Source: Gemmatimonadales bacterium (lineage in GTDB: Bacteria; Gemmatimonadota; Gemmatimonadetes; Gemmatimonadales; GWC2-71-9). From it: DNA of 35,088 nucleotides. Numbering within the stretch: position 1 is the stretch's first letter; every line of letters starts with the position of its first letter. Under the pieces are notes generated by a model, which saw only the letters and a program-made list of their open reading frames with translations, searched no databases and was not told the origin of the DNA. The stretch covers positions 1 through 35,088 of the forward strand of contig JAICQR010000011.1 of NCBI GenBank assembly GCA_025937755.1, given 5' to 3'. The position numbers were made by a program, and so were the translations under genes. Positions 23,199 to 31,618 of this stretch are shown piece by piece.

Positions 23199-24937
23199 CC
23201 GCCGAACTCGAGGCGCGCCGCCTCACCGGCCCGCACCTGCTCGATGATCGGCAGGGCGCGGCACTCGATGTGCCCATCACCGAGGGAGACGAGCGCCTGC
23301 TCGACCTCTGGGAAGCGGAGGCGCGTCGGCTGCTCACCGCGGTGGGCTGGGCCGGCGAGCGCACCCACGTCCGGCGATTCGAGGGCGGCGCGAGCCTGGT
23401 GCTGACGGCGCCCATCGATACGCTCTACAGCGCCACCGAAGTGGCCGAGGCAGCGTGGGCTGCCGCCTCCGCGCGATTCAGGGGCGAGAAGCCCGACCCC
23501 GCCGCAGCCGACCGATTGCTGGACGCCATCCAGCAGGAACGACGACACCACATTCGCGCGCTGGAAGCCGAAGCCACTCGCCGCAACGTGACCTTCCTGC
23601 TCGACGACGAGGGTGTGTCGGTGGGCACCGGCGTCGGCGCGCTGGTGTTTCCGCTTGATGCCGTGCCCGAAGTGGCCGATGTCGACTGGCATCGAGTGCA
23701 CGATGTCCCGCTGATCCTGGTGACCGGGTCCAACGGCAAGACCACATCGGTGCGATTGGTGGCGGCGATGGCCGCGCACGCCGGCCTCGTGGCAGGCGTC
23801 GCCAACACCGACGGCATCACCGTGGGCGGCGCCCTGCTCGAAGCCGACGACTACAGCGGCCCCATGGGCGCCCGCCGGGTGCTGCGTCATCCCACCGTGC
23901 AGGTGGCGGTACTCGAGACCGCGCGCGGTGGCATTCTCCGGCGGGGCCTGGCCGTGCGCCGGGCCGACGCCTCGCTGCTCACCAATATCTCCGAGGATCA
24001 TTTCGGTGACTGGGGCGTCAATTCGCTTGCGGCACTGGCCGAAGCCAAGCTCGTCACCACCAGGATCGTCCCCGAGGATGGCGCCATCTGCCTCAACGCC
24101 GACGATCCGATCCTTCGCGAGCGAGGCGCGGAACTGGGAGCCCGGGTCTGCTGGTACTCCCTCCGGCCCGATGTCCCCGAACTGGCGCAGGGCCGGGCAG
24201 CGGCGTGGCTCGATGGCACCGCACTCATGCTGCGACGCGGTGCCGATACCAGCCGCCTGATGGACGTGACCAGCGTGCCGCTCACGCTCGATGGCCGGGC
24301 CCGCTACAACATCAGCAATGCACTGGGAGCCATGCTGGCCGCGGCTTCACTGCGCCGGGACGGGAAGTCGCTCGTTTCGATGGGCGCGATGCGCGCCGCG
24401 CTGGAAGGCGTCCGTGGCAGCATCGACGACAATCCCGGACGCGGCAACCTGATCGAGCTGGGCGGCGTGCACGTCCTCATCGACTATGCCCACAATCCGG
24501 CTGGTCTCGAGGCACTGGTGCAGATGGCGGGGGCAATACCGTCGGAACGGCGGCTGGTGGTGCTGGGCCAGGCGGGAGACCGAACCGACGACGCGCTCCG
24601 CGCGCTCGCCCGCGCCGCGTTGCGGCTCGACCCGTCCCGCATCATCCTCAAGGAAATGGGTCACTACCGCCGCGGCCGGGAGCCGGGCGAAGTTCGCCGC
24701 ATCCTCGCCGACGCACTCGAGCAGGCCGGCGCGGCGCCCGACATGGTGGTCTCGGTGGACACCGAAGCCGAGGCCGCGGAGTCGGCCCTCGGCTGGGCCA
24801 GGGAGGGAGACCTCCTGTTGCTGCTCACCCACGAAGAACGGGGCCAGGTGCTGGACCTGCTCCGCGATCTCAAGGCCCGGCGCTGGCGGCCAGGCCAGGC
24901 CGTCACGCCTGCATCAGCTGCTCCAGCGCCGAACTGA
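23195..24937 (+). CDS. Mur-ligase family protein, CphA-related, lacking the ATP-grasp half
   Basis: A 580-residue protein starting with TTG at 23195 inside the cphA stop (TTGA). Residues 1-170 form an N-terminal part (EARRLTGPHLLDD, HVRRFEGGASLVLTAPIDTLYSATE) unlike the ATP-grasp domain of CphA. Then comes a Mur-ligase domain with P-loop TGSNGKTT at 177-184, a CphA-type core (AVLETARGGILRRGL, then SEDHFGDWGVNSL) and a Mur C-terminal domain (VLIDYAHNPAGLEAL). Shared segments such as ARGG.LR.GL make it a relative of the second half of CphA. Its likely substrate is an Asp or Arg derivative or the polymer itself (inference). Its end overlaps the convergent L,D-transpeptidase gene by 35 bases. Confidence 0.9.
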   Translation: MTAELEARRLTGPHLLDDRQGAALDVPITEGDERLLDLWEAEARRLLTAVGWAGERTHVRRFEGGASLVLTAPIDTLYSATEVAEAAWAAASARFRGEKPDPAAADRLLDAIQQERRHHIRALEAEATRRNVTFLLDDEGVSVGTGVGALVFPLDAVPEVADVDWHRVHDVPLILVTGSNGKTTSVRLVAAMAAHAGLVAGVANTDGITVGGALLEADDYSGPMGARRVLRHPTVQVAVLETARGGILRRGLAVRRADASLLTNISEDHFGDWGVNSLAALAEAKLVTTRIVPEDGAICLNADDPILRERGAELGARVCWYSLRPDVPELAQGRAAAWLDGTALMLRRGADTSRLMDVTSVPLTLDGRARYNISNALGAMLAAASLRRDGKSLVSMGAMRAALEGVRGSIDDNPGRGNLIELGGVHVLIDYAHNPAGLEALVQMAGAIPSERRLVVLGQAGDRTDDALRALARAALRLDPSRIILKEMGHYRRGREPGEVRRILADALEQAGAAPDMVVSVDTEAEAAESALGWAREGDLLLLLTHEERGQVLDLLRDLKARRWRPGQAVTPASAAPAPN

Positions 24938-26558
24938 CCTGCTCCAGCGTGCCCGACGTGTCGGGCGAGCTGAGTTTCTGCAGTGCCTTCCGGTCGTTGC
25001 CGTAGAGGTCCTCCCGGAACTGGATCTTGCCGTCGCGCTCGAAGGCGGTGAGGTACAGGATGAACACCGGCACCGTCGGCTCCACCTTCACCGTCTTTGA
25101 CTCCGGCGCTGACATCGCCTCGCGGATGCGGGCGGCATCCCAGTCTCCGCTCGGGCCCAGCACGTACTCGGCAAACTGCGCCGGGTGCTGCAGCCGGATG
25201 CAACCGTGCGACGCTGCGCGCCGGTTGGCGTCGAACGTCGCCTGGGTCGGCGTGTCGTGCATGTAGATCGAGAACCGGTTGGGGAACAGGAACTTGACGC
25301 CACCGAGCGCGTTGCCTGCGCCCGGTTTCTGCCGGACCCGCCATGTGAAGTCCGCCGAGTCCGCATCCCAGTCCACATCGTCGGCCTCCACCACCTTGCC
25401 GCTTTCGTCCACCACTTCGTAGTTGTTGGCGGCGAGCCAGTCGTCGTTGTTGCGCACCTTCGGGATAATCTCGTTGACGGTGATGCTGCGAGGCACGTTC
25501 CACTCCGGACGGAAGACCACCATGCTGAGCGTGTCGGCGAAGACCGGCGTGGCACCCTCATACTCTTCGCCCACCACCACCCGCATGCTCAGCACTTCCT
25601 TGCCGGCATCGAAGGCAAAGAGCCGGAAATCGGGAATGTTGACGATCACGTACCGGTCCTGGAACGCCGGCGGCAGCCACCGCATCCGGTCCAGGTTGAT
25701 CTCGATCTGGTGGATCCGGTCTTCCACTGGCACGTCCAGCTCGCGCAGCATCGCGGCGTCGACACCCTCGCCCTCCGGCAGGTTGTGCCGCTCCCGGAAG
25801 CTCGCGACCGCCGCCGACAGTTTGTCATCGAACCGGTCACCCTCGACGTGGCTGGAATCGAGGTCACCCGCTGCCACCAGCCGATGGCGGAGCGCCGCGA
25901 CGCGCTCACCGGTGGCGGCAGGCCGGATGGCACCGCTGCCCAGCGCCTCCCATCCGCCCGACTCCGCCACCTCCCGCAGCCGGTTGAGCTCATCCAGCAA
26001 CAGGGTGTACTGCTCATGGTGCGGGCGGAGCCGGGCCAGCATCGCGTCAAAGTCCTCTTCCTGCACCGCCTCGCGCAGCACCGAATCCGCCTGGGACGAG
26101 CGGCGCTCGATGTGCCAGCTGCCATCGACCAGATCGGGATCCATTCGGCCGATCAGCATGTCGCTGCCATAGGCCAGGTACAGGGCCGTAAGCCGGAGGT
26201 CCACGTCGGCGATCTCGGAGGGCCGGGTGTCCTTGTGCTCGTAGGCGCGGAGCAGCGCGTCGCGCAACGCGGTGAGCGGGTAATCCCGCATCCGGAGTCC
26301 TTCCGCGTCCGCCTTGGCGATGGCGCTCACCAGCGCCCGCGCCCGCGAACTCGGGCGCTCGCCGTCCACCCAGAGCGCCTCGTAGTCGCGTTCAGCGTAG
26401 ATGGCCTGGAGCGCCTCCCACGAGACACCCTTCGCGAAGGGGGGCACCGAGTCGAGTGTGGCGACGGCACGAATTCCGTCGGCCACGTCCCCCTTGGACG
26501 CCCCGTCGCACCCTGCACCGAAGGTCACCGCCAGCAATATCAGAACGAACCGATTCAT
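24903..26558 (-). CDS. L,D-transpeptidase, YcbB-like, probable lipoprotein
   Basis: A 551-residue protein. The ATG at 26558 has GGAG 6 bases upstream. The N-terminus (hydrophobic, then FGAGC with Cys17) suggests a lipoprotein signal, though the lipobox is imperfect. A helical scaffold region (about 40-200) and a peptidoglycan-binding segment (about 215-275) precede the YkuD catalytic domain (about 295-470): RYVIVNIPDFRLFAF, VFRPEWNVPRSI, and the active-site motif ASHGCIRL with Cys453. Such enzymes form 3-3 crosslinks in peptidoglycan in the periplasm. It is monocistronic and overlaps the end of the Mur-ligase gene on the opposite strand. Confidence 0.93.
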   Translation of the reverse strand: MNRFVLILLAVTFGAGCDGASKGDVADGIRAVATLDSVPPFAKGVSWEALQAIYAERDYEALWVDGERPSSRARALVSAIAKADAEGLRMRDYPLTALRDALLRAYEHKDTRPSEIADVDLRLTALYLAYGSDMLIGRMDPDLVDGSWHIERRSSQADSVLREAVQEEDFDAMLARLRPHHEQYTLLLDELNRLREVAESGGWEALGSGAIRPAATGERVAALRHRLVAAGDLDSSHVEGDRFDDKLSAAVASFRERHNLPEGEGVDAAMLRELDVPVEDRIHQIEINLDRMRWLPPAFQDRYVIVNIPDFRLFAFDAGKEVLSMRVVVGEEYEGATPVFADTLSMVVFRPEWNVPRSITVNEIIPKVRNNDDWLAANNYEVVDESGKVVEADDVDWDADSADFTWRVRQKPGAGNALGGVKFLFPNRFSIYMHDTPTQATFDANRRAASHGCIRLQHPAQFAEYVLGPSGDWDAARIREAMSAPESKTVKVEPTVPVFILYLTAFERDGKIQFREDLYGNDRKALQKLSSPDTSGTLEQVSSALEQLMQA

Positions 26559-26675
26559 TCGATTCTCCAGATCCGGGATCGATCATCGCAGCTTGGAACG
26601 GCGTTGGGAAATGCAAGCGCCGGACCAGCAACCGCGCGCTGCTCCGGCAGGATGAAATCTAGCAGCCTCACCCGC

Positions 26676-26681
26676 TATGTT
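26676..26681 (+). promoter_or_regulatory. putative -10 element TATGTT
   Basis: TATGTT ends 6 bases before the ATG of an 8-codon reading frame at 26688, just upstream of the O-antigen-ligase-like gene. It has the same geometry as the other leaderless candidates. Confidence 0.45.
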
Positions 26682-26687
26682 CGTCCC

Positions 26688-26714
26688 ATGCCCTCCAACT
26701 ATCGCGGCCACTGA
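26688..26714 (+). CDS. possible 8-residue leader peptide (minigene)
   Basis: ATG at 26688 opens the frame MPSNYRGH and ends with TGA at 26712-26714, 3 bases before the GTG start of the next gene. It is placed exactly where the leaderless -10 rule puts a start codon. Translation of it could deliver ribosomes to the poorly marked GTG by reinitiation. It may equally be a chance frame in a short untranslated leader. Confidence 0.35.
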   Translation: MPSNYRGH

Positions 26715-26717
26715 GCG

Positions 26718-28286
26718 GTGCGCACCGCTCGGCGACTCTTGCAGCTGGGGGCCCTGGGCGTGGTGCTCGCCGTGGTGGGCGGTGACTTGTTCGAGCTGGA
26801 TCGCTTCCTTGCGCCCAAGGAACTGGTGCTCCACCTCGCGGCGTTCGGCGCCGCGGCTGCCGCGCTCCGGGCCTCGGAGCGATCAGTGCTCTCCCTTCCG
26901 GACATCGGACTCCTGGCCTGGCTCGGCCTGTCGCTCCTGTCAGCGCTGCTCGCCGCCAACGGCTGGCTCTCGGTCCGGGCGCTGGGTGTGAGCGCGGCTG
27001 GACTCGCCTGCTACTGGACCGCCCGTGCCATTGCCCGCAACGAGATGGAACGTCCGCTGCTGGCGGCACTCGCCATGGCAGCCATACTCGCAGCGGTCAC
27101 GGCGCTGCTTCAGGCATACGGAATCCTCCTTCCGCTGGTCTCGGAGCGCCGGGCACCGGGTGGCCTGCTCGGCAACCGGAACTTCATGGCGCACCTCACC
27201 GCCATCGGCCTGCCGATCATTCTCTATCTCACTCTCACCACCAGGTCCCGTGCCGGCGCATGGATCGGTGGCATCGGCGTCACGCTGGCCGCAGCGGCGC
27301 TGGTGCTGTCGCGCTCGCGTGCGGCGTGGCTGGCGGTGCTGGCGGGCGCGACGTTCCTGGTGGTCGAGGGGGTGCTGGTCAGCGGACTCTGGCGCGATGC
27401 CGCTGTGCGTCGGCGGCTGGCCATGGCAGTGGGCGGAGCCGTAGCGGGCTTGGTGCTGGCCCTGGCGATTCCCAACGGCCTCGACTGGCGATCGGACAAT
27501 CCCTATCTCGAATCGCTGACCAGCATCGCCGATTTTCAGGAGGGCAGCGGCCGAGGCCGGATGGTGCAGTGGAACAACACCCTGCAGATGTCAGCGGACC
27601 ATCGAATTGTGGGCGTCGGCCCCGGCAACTGGATGATCGACTACCCCAATTACACTACCCCGAACGATCCGTCCTTTGCCTGGAACGACCCGATCCCCAC
27701 CAATCCGTGGCCCAGCAGCGACTGGGTCGGGCTGCTGGCCGAGCGTGGGTGGCCCGCGATGGCGTGCCTGCTGGCGGTGCTGGGGTCGCTGGCATTTGTG
27801 GGATGGCGCCGGTCGCGGCGACACGGAGCGAGCCCCGAAGGGCTCGCGGGGCTCGCGATGGTGTCGCTGCTGCTGGTGACCGGAATCGTGGCGGCGTTCG
27901 ACGCCGTGCTGCTGCTGGCGGCGCCGACGCTGCTGTTCTGGACCGCGCTGGGCGCGCTGCAGCCGGCGCCGAGAGTGGCGGTCAGCCTTGACCGGCCGTG
28001 GATGCGAAGGACGGTGCGATGGGCACTGCTCTGTGGTGCAGCGGTGTGGATTTCACGCAGTGCGGCGGAGACGCTGAGCATCGCAGTGGCGGGCGACGGC
28101 GAGAACCGGCGAAGGCTGCGGGTGGCGTCGGCGATTGATCCGGGGAGCTTCCGGCTGCAGCTCCGGCTGGCGGGAATCCCGGGCGACGCGACCTGTGCCG
28201 AGGTCCGCGTACACGCCGCGCGCGCTGCCGAGCTGATGCCCAACCATCGCGCGCCCAAACAGGCGCTTCGACAGTGCGGAGAGTGA
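26718..28286 (+). CDS. O-antigen ligase family (Wzy_C) membrane protein
   Basis: A 522-residue polytopic protein starting with GTG at 26718. About ten or more membrane helices are evident between residues 8 and 460, with a large external loop at about 255-340 carrying the family pattern: GNRNFMAHLT at 154-163, ALVLSRSRAAWLAVLAG at 192-208 and GRGRMVQWNNTLQM...GVGPGNW at about 276-302. This family includes WaaL ligases and Wzy polymerases, which transfer or polymerise undecaprenyl-linked glycans at the periplasmic face of the inner membrane. No glycosyltransferase cluster is nearby. The C-terminal 70 residues are soluble, perhaps a degenerate TPR tail. No Shine-Dalgarno sequence precedes the GTG. 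Confidence 0.9.
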   Translation: MRTARRLLQLGALGVVLAVVGGDLFELDRFLAPKELVLHLAAFGAAAAALRASERSVLSLPDIGLLAWLGLSLLSALLAANGWLSVRALGVSAAGLACYWTARAIARNEMERPLLAALAMAAILAAVTALLQAYGILLPLVSERRAPGGLLGNRNFMAHLTAIGLPIILYLTLTTRSRAGAWIGGIGVTLAAAALVLSRSRAAWLAVLAGATFLVVEGVLVSGLWRDAAVRRRLAMAVGGAVAGLVLALAIPNGLDWRSDNPYLESLTSIADFQEGSGRGRMVQWNNTLQMSADHRIVGVGPGNWMIDYPNYTTPNDPSFAWNDPIPTNPWPSSDWVGLLAERGWPAMACLLAVLGSLAFVGWRRSRRHGASPEGLAGLAMVSLLLVTGIVAAFDAVLLLAAPTLLFWTALGALQPAPRVAVSLDRPWMRRTVRWALLCGAAVWISRSAAETLSIAVAGDGENRRRLRVASAIDPGSFRLQLRLAGIPGDATCAEVRVHAARAAELMPNHRAPKQALRQCGE

Positions 28287-28331
28287 TTCAACTGCGGATT
28301 GCGCAGATGCTGACGCGCAGATGACGCAGAT
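28284..28331 (+). repeat. CGCAGAT-type short repeats after a stop codon
   Basis: After the TGA of the ligase-family gene, GCGCAGAT occurs at 28301 and 28315 and CGCAGAT at 28325, with a variant GCGGATT at 28294. Further TGA triplets lie at 28311 and 28323. The spacing is less regular than in the other stop-linked repeats. Confidence 0.6.
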
Positions 28332-28353
28332 TGGGGAACTGCGATTTCACCGA

Positions 28354-28390
28354 TGGCCTGAGAATAGGCTAACGTCGTTGGATCAGGCCA
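28354..28390. terminator. possible bidirectional hairpin terminator
   Basis: TGGCCTGA at 28354-28361 and TCAGGCCA at 28383-28390 form a perfect 8-bp stem with a 21-base loop, between the convergent ends of the ligase-family and sseA genes. There is no U-tract, so intrinsic termination is uncertain. Confidence 0.4.
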
Positions 28391-28427
28391 AACTCAGCAA
28401 AGGCTTGCTCCCGCCCAAATAGCAGGT

Positions 28428-29279
28428 TCAGCTTCTTCCATCGCTATTAGAGGCGGACCCGTATTCGCTCCAACTCCCGTCATACACCTTCGTATCCCGC
28501 TGTCCCAGCACCTCCAGCGCATGGACGATCGTGCACGCCGTCACCCCCGATCCGCAGGACGCCACCACTGGCCGCGCGATGTCCACCTCCGCGGCCTCGA
28601 ATAGCTGCCGCAGTTCCGCCGCCGGCTTGAGTGTCCCATCCTCACGTACCAGCGACCGGAAGTGCACGTTGCGGCTGCCAGCGATGTGCCCCGAACGGAC
28701 GCCCGGCCTCGGCTCGGGCTCGGTGCCGGCGAACCGCCCCGGCGAGCGGGCGTCCACCACCTGCACCTCGCCATCCGGGCCAATAGCATTCACCTGCGCC
28801 ATGCTGGCCACCCGCGCGGCGTCGAGCTGTGCCACGAACTTTCCGGGCTCCGGAGTCACCACCCCCTGCTCCACCGGCCGCCCCTCGGCCATCCACTTCC
28901 CAAAGCCGCCGTCCAGCACCGCCACCGCCTGGTGCCCCATCGCGCGGAACATCCACCACGCCCTCGGCGCGCTCAGGTTCACTCCACTGGTGTCGTAGAC
29001 CACGATCGTGTCGCCAGTCGACAGGCCCAGTGCCGCCATGCTCCGGCCAAACGCCTCGGCAGTCGGCAGCATGTGAGGCAGCGAGGTGTCCTGCGCCGAG
29101 TTGGCATCGAGGTCGAAGAACACGGCGCCGGGGATATGGGAGCCACGGAACTCGGCGTTCGCGTCGCGGCCCGAGGCCGGCATGTGCCACGACGCATCCA
29201 CCACACGCAAACGTGGCTCGCCCAGACGCTCGGCGAGCCACGCAGTGGAGACCAGGGGTGCGACTGCAGGGTCAGGCAT
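28428..29279 (-). CDS. sseA: 3-mercaptopyruvate / thiosulfate sulfurtransferase
   Basis: A 283-residue tandem rhodanese. The N-terminal rhodanese (about 10-135) is structural; the C-terminal one (about 165-275) has the active loop CGSGVTAC with Cys242. CG[S/T]GVTA is the signature of mercaptopyruvate-type enzymes rather than CRKGVT-type thiosulfate rhodaneses. It moves sulfane sulfur to cyanide, thiols or proteins in the cytosol. Its ATG at 29279 lies 8 bases inside the end of serC, so it is the last gene of the serine operon, which suggests a link between serine/cysteine supply and sulfur handling. Confidence 0.92.
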   Translation of the reverse strand: MPDPAVAPLVSTAWLAERLGEPRLRVVDASWHMPASGRDANAEFRGSHIPGAVFFDLDANSAQDTSLPHMLPTAEAFGRSMAALGLSTGDTIVVYDTSGVNLSAPRAWWMFRAMGHQAVAVLDGGFGKWMAEGRPVEQGVVTPEPGKFVAQLDAARVASMAQVNAIGPDGEVQVVDARSPGRFAGTEPEPRPGVRSGHIAGSRNVHFRSLVREDGTLKPAAELRQLFEAAEVDIARPVVASCGSGVTACTIVHALEVLGQRDTKVYDGSWSEYGSASNSDGRS

Positions 29280-30366
29280 GAACCGCGCGGTTGGCGCGCT
29301 CGAACTCCTTCATGAACGCCACCAGCGCTTCGACCCCGGCGCGCGGCATTGCGTTGTAGATGCTCGCCCGCATGCCACCCACCGACCGGTGGCCCTTGAG
29401 GCCCGACATGCCGCGCTTCGTTGCCTCGGCGATGAACGCTGCCTCCAACTCCTCGGACGGCGCCCGGAAACAGACGTTCATGAGCGAACGGCTGTCGGCG
29501 TCAGCGGTGCCGCGGAAGAAATCGCTCTGGTCCAGGTAGTCGTACAGCAGCGCCGCTTTCTCCTGGTTCTTCCCTTCCATGGCCTTGAGCCCGCCGCCGG
29601 CCTGGATCCACTTGAACACCTCGCCCACCACGTAGATCGCGAAGCTGGGCGGCGTATTGAACACCGACGGCTCCTTCGCGTGGGTCCGGTACTGGAAGAT
29701 GGTGGGGAGATCGGAGGCCGCCGCATCGACCATGTCCTTCCGCACGATCACCAGCACCGCACCGGCCGGGCCCAGGTTCTTCTGCGCGCCGGCGTAGATC
29801 ATGCCGTACTTCCGCACGTCAATCGGGCGCGAGAAGATGTCGCTCGACGCATCGCAGATGAGCGGCACGCCCGCCGGCGGCGTGGGATCCTGCCGCCACT
29901 GGGTGCCGTAAATCGTGTTGTTGGACGTGAAATGCGCGTAGCTCGGCGATGACGACCACGACACGTTGGTGGGGATGTAGCAGTGGTTCCGGTCCTTGCT
30001 CGACGACGCCTCGTGCACCTTCCCCAGCGCCTTCGCTTCTTTCACCGCCTTCTCCGACCAGACACCACTCACCAGATAATCCGCGGTGCCGTCCTTCGGC
30101 AGGAAGTTCATCGGCACCATGGCGAACTGCTGCGACGCGCCGCCCTGCAGGAACAGTACGTGATGGGTGTCAGGGATCCCTGCCAGCTCGCGGCAGTTGG
30201 CTTCCGCCTCCTTGAGGATCCGGTCGAACACCTTGCCCCGGTGGCTGTGCTCCATCACGCCGATACCGCTGTCGGCCACGTTCCAGATGTCGCGCTGGGC
30301 CGACTTGATGACGCTCTCGGGCAGGACCGCGGGGCCCGCGCTGAAGTTGAAGATGCGTTCGCTCAT
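29272..30366 (-). CDS. serC: phosphoserine aminotransferase
   Basis: A 364-residue class V aminotransferase. SerC converts 3-phosphohydroxypyruvate and glutamate to phosphoserine and 2-oxoglutarate, with PLP. Visible landmarks are [14 protein letters not shown] at the N-terminus, [10 protein letters not shown] at 36-45, [16 protein letters not shown] at 72-87, Asp172 (CDASSDI), the PLP lysine Lys196 ([11 protein letters not shown]) and [12 protein letters not shown] near the end. Length is normal. AGAGAGG-like purines (AGAGAGG) lie 4 bases before the ATG at 30366. It follows serA by 22 bases and overlaps sseA. Confidence 0.97.
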   Translation of the reverse strand: MSERIFNFSAGPAVLPESVIKSAQRDIWNVADSGIGVMEHSHRGKVFDRILKEAEANCRELAGIPDTHHVLFLQGGASQQFAMVPMNFLPKDGTADYLVSGVWSEKAVKEAKALGKVHEASSSKDRNHCYIPTNVSWSSSPSYAHFTSNNTIYGTQWRQDPTPPAGVPLICDASSDIFSRPIDVRKYGMIYAGAQKNLGPAGAVLVIVRKDMVDAAASDLPTIFQYRTHAKEPSVFNTPPSFAIYVVGEVFKWIQAGGGLKAMEGKNQEKAALLYDYLDQSDFFRGTADADSRSLMNVCFRAPSEELEAAFIAEATKRGMSGLKGHRSVGGMRASIYNAMPRAGVEALVAFMKEFERANRAVHA

Positions 30367-30370
30367 GATT

Positions 30371-30377
30371 CCTCTCT
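30371..30377 (-). promoter_or_regulatory. ribosome-binding site of serC
   Basis: AGAGAGG on the minus strand, 4 bases before the serC ATG. Confidence 0.6.
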
Positions 30378-30388
30378 GCGATGGTGCG

Positions 30389-31609
30389 TCAGGACGGAGC
30401 CCCGTCCAGCCGGCTCAGGTCCACCTTGATGATATGGGAGTTGCCGCCCTGGATGGCGGTCAGCGCGACGGCGTCCGGCGCCTTGTCCACGTGGACCCGG
30501 GCCAGCGTCGCCTGCGCACCGTGATAGATGATGTTCTCGACTTCTTCGACATTGATGTTGCGATCGGCCAGTTCGCGGAACACGTGCGCCAGCACGCCCG
30601 GCCTGTTGTGATGCCGGATCGACAGCACGTGGGTCGCCGTGCTCTTGGCCAGCCGGTTGACGCAATTGGGCACATTGCCGCGGTCCATGTACTCCTGGAC
30701 GATCCGCACTGCCTCATGCGCGATCGCCACCTGCGCCTGCTCGGTGGACGCGCCCACGTGATGGGTGGTGTACACACCCGGCTCCCGCACCAGTGCGCTG
30801 TCGATCTCGCCGGTGGCGCCGGCCGGCTCACCCTGGAAGACGTCCATGCCCACCCGGATTCCGCGGGTCCGCACCGCCTCCAGCAGCGCGGCCTCGTCCA
30901 CCACCGAGCCCCGGGCGGTATTGATGAGATACGATCCCGGCCGCATCGCGGCCAGGAACTCGGCGTTGACCAGCGACGCGGTCTCCGCAGTCGCAGCCAC
31001 GTTGATGCTCACGGCGTCGCTCACTCGTGCCACTTCGATCGGCGTCTCACACCAGGTGAGCCCCAGGTCCTCCGCCTCCTGAATCGTCAGCTTCCGCGAC
31101 CACGCCGCCACGTGCATACCGAAGACCCGCGCCCGTGCCGCCAGCTCCCGGCCGATCTGGCCCAGTCCCACGATGCCCAGGGTCCGGCCGTGCAGGCCGC
31201 GCGCCTTGGCGTACTCACCCTTCTTCCACTGGCCCGCGCGGGCGTCGGCCACCTGATCCGGAATCCTCCGGTCCAGTGACAGCAGCAGCCCCATTACCAG
31301 TTCTGCCACCGCTACCGAGTTCTTGCCGGGGCAGTTCGACACGAAAATGCCCAGTGCCGACGCCGCCTTCACGTCGATGCTGTCGATGCCGGCTCCGGCC
31401 CGGATCACCAGGCCGAGGCTCGCGCCGTTCCGGAGCGCGTCAGCCGTCACCTTGGTGCCCCGCACGATCAGGATACCGGGATCCACTTCCTTCAAGGCAT
31501 CGGGTATCTCGTCGGCGCTGAGCGAGGGCCGTTCGATCACCGTGCAGCCCAGTTCCTTCAGGGCGTCGATGCCGACTTTCTCGAACTTGTCTGCGAGCAG
31601 GACTTTCAT
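30389..31609 (-). CDS. serA: D-3-phosphoglycerate dehydrogenase
   Basis: A 406-residue NAD-dependent enzyme for the first step of serine synthesis. The nucleotide-binding loop is GLGQIG at 148-153; catalytic residues are Arg233 (NTARGS), Glu261 (FQGEP) and His284 (THHVGAS). A C-terminal ACT domain (about 327-400; [18 protein letters not shown]) is present and probably gives feedback control by serine, as in other ACT-bearing forms; there is no extra intervening ASB domain, so it is the short type. The gene starts 9 bases after the DUF1015 stop and precedes serC. The Shine-Dalgarno sequence before ATG 31609 is weak. Confidence 0.96.
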   Translation of the reverse strand: MKVLLADKFEKVGIDALKELGCTVIERPSLSADEIPDALKEVDPGILIVRGTKVTADALRNGASLGLVIRAGAGIDSIDVKAASALGIFVSNCPGKNSVAVAELVMGLLLSLDRRIPDQVADARAGQWKKGEYAKARGLHGRTLGIVGLGQIGRELAARARVFGMHVAAWSRKLTIQEAEDLGLTWCETPIEVARVSDAVSINVAATAETASLVNAEFLAAMRPGSYLINTARGSVVDEAALLEAVRTRGIRVGMDVFQGEPAGATGEIDSALVREPGVYTTHHVGASTEQAQVAIAHEAVRIVQEYMDRGNVPNCVNRLAKSTATHVLSIRHHNRPGVLAHVFRELADRNINVEEVENIIYHGAQATLARVHVDKAPDAVALTAIQGGNSHIIKVDLSRLDGAPS

Positions 31610-31618
31610 GGGCCTATC

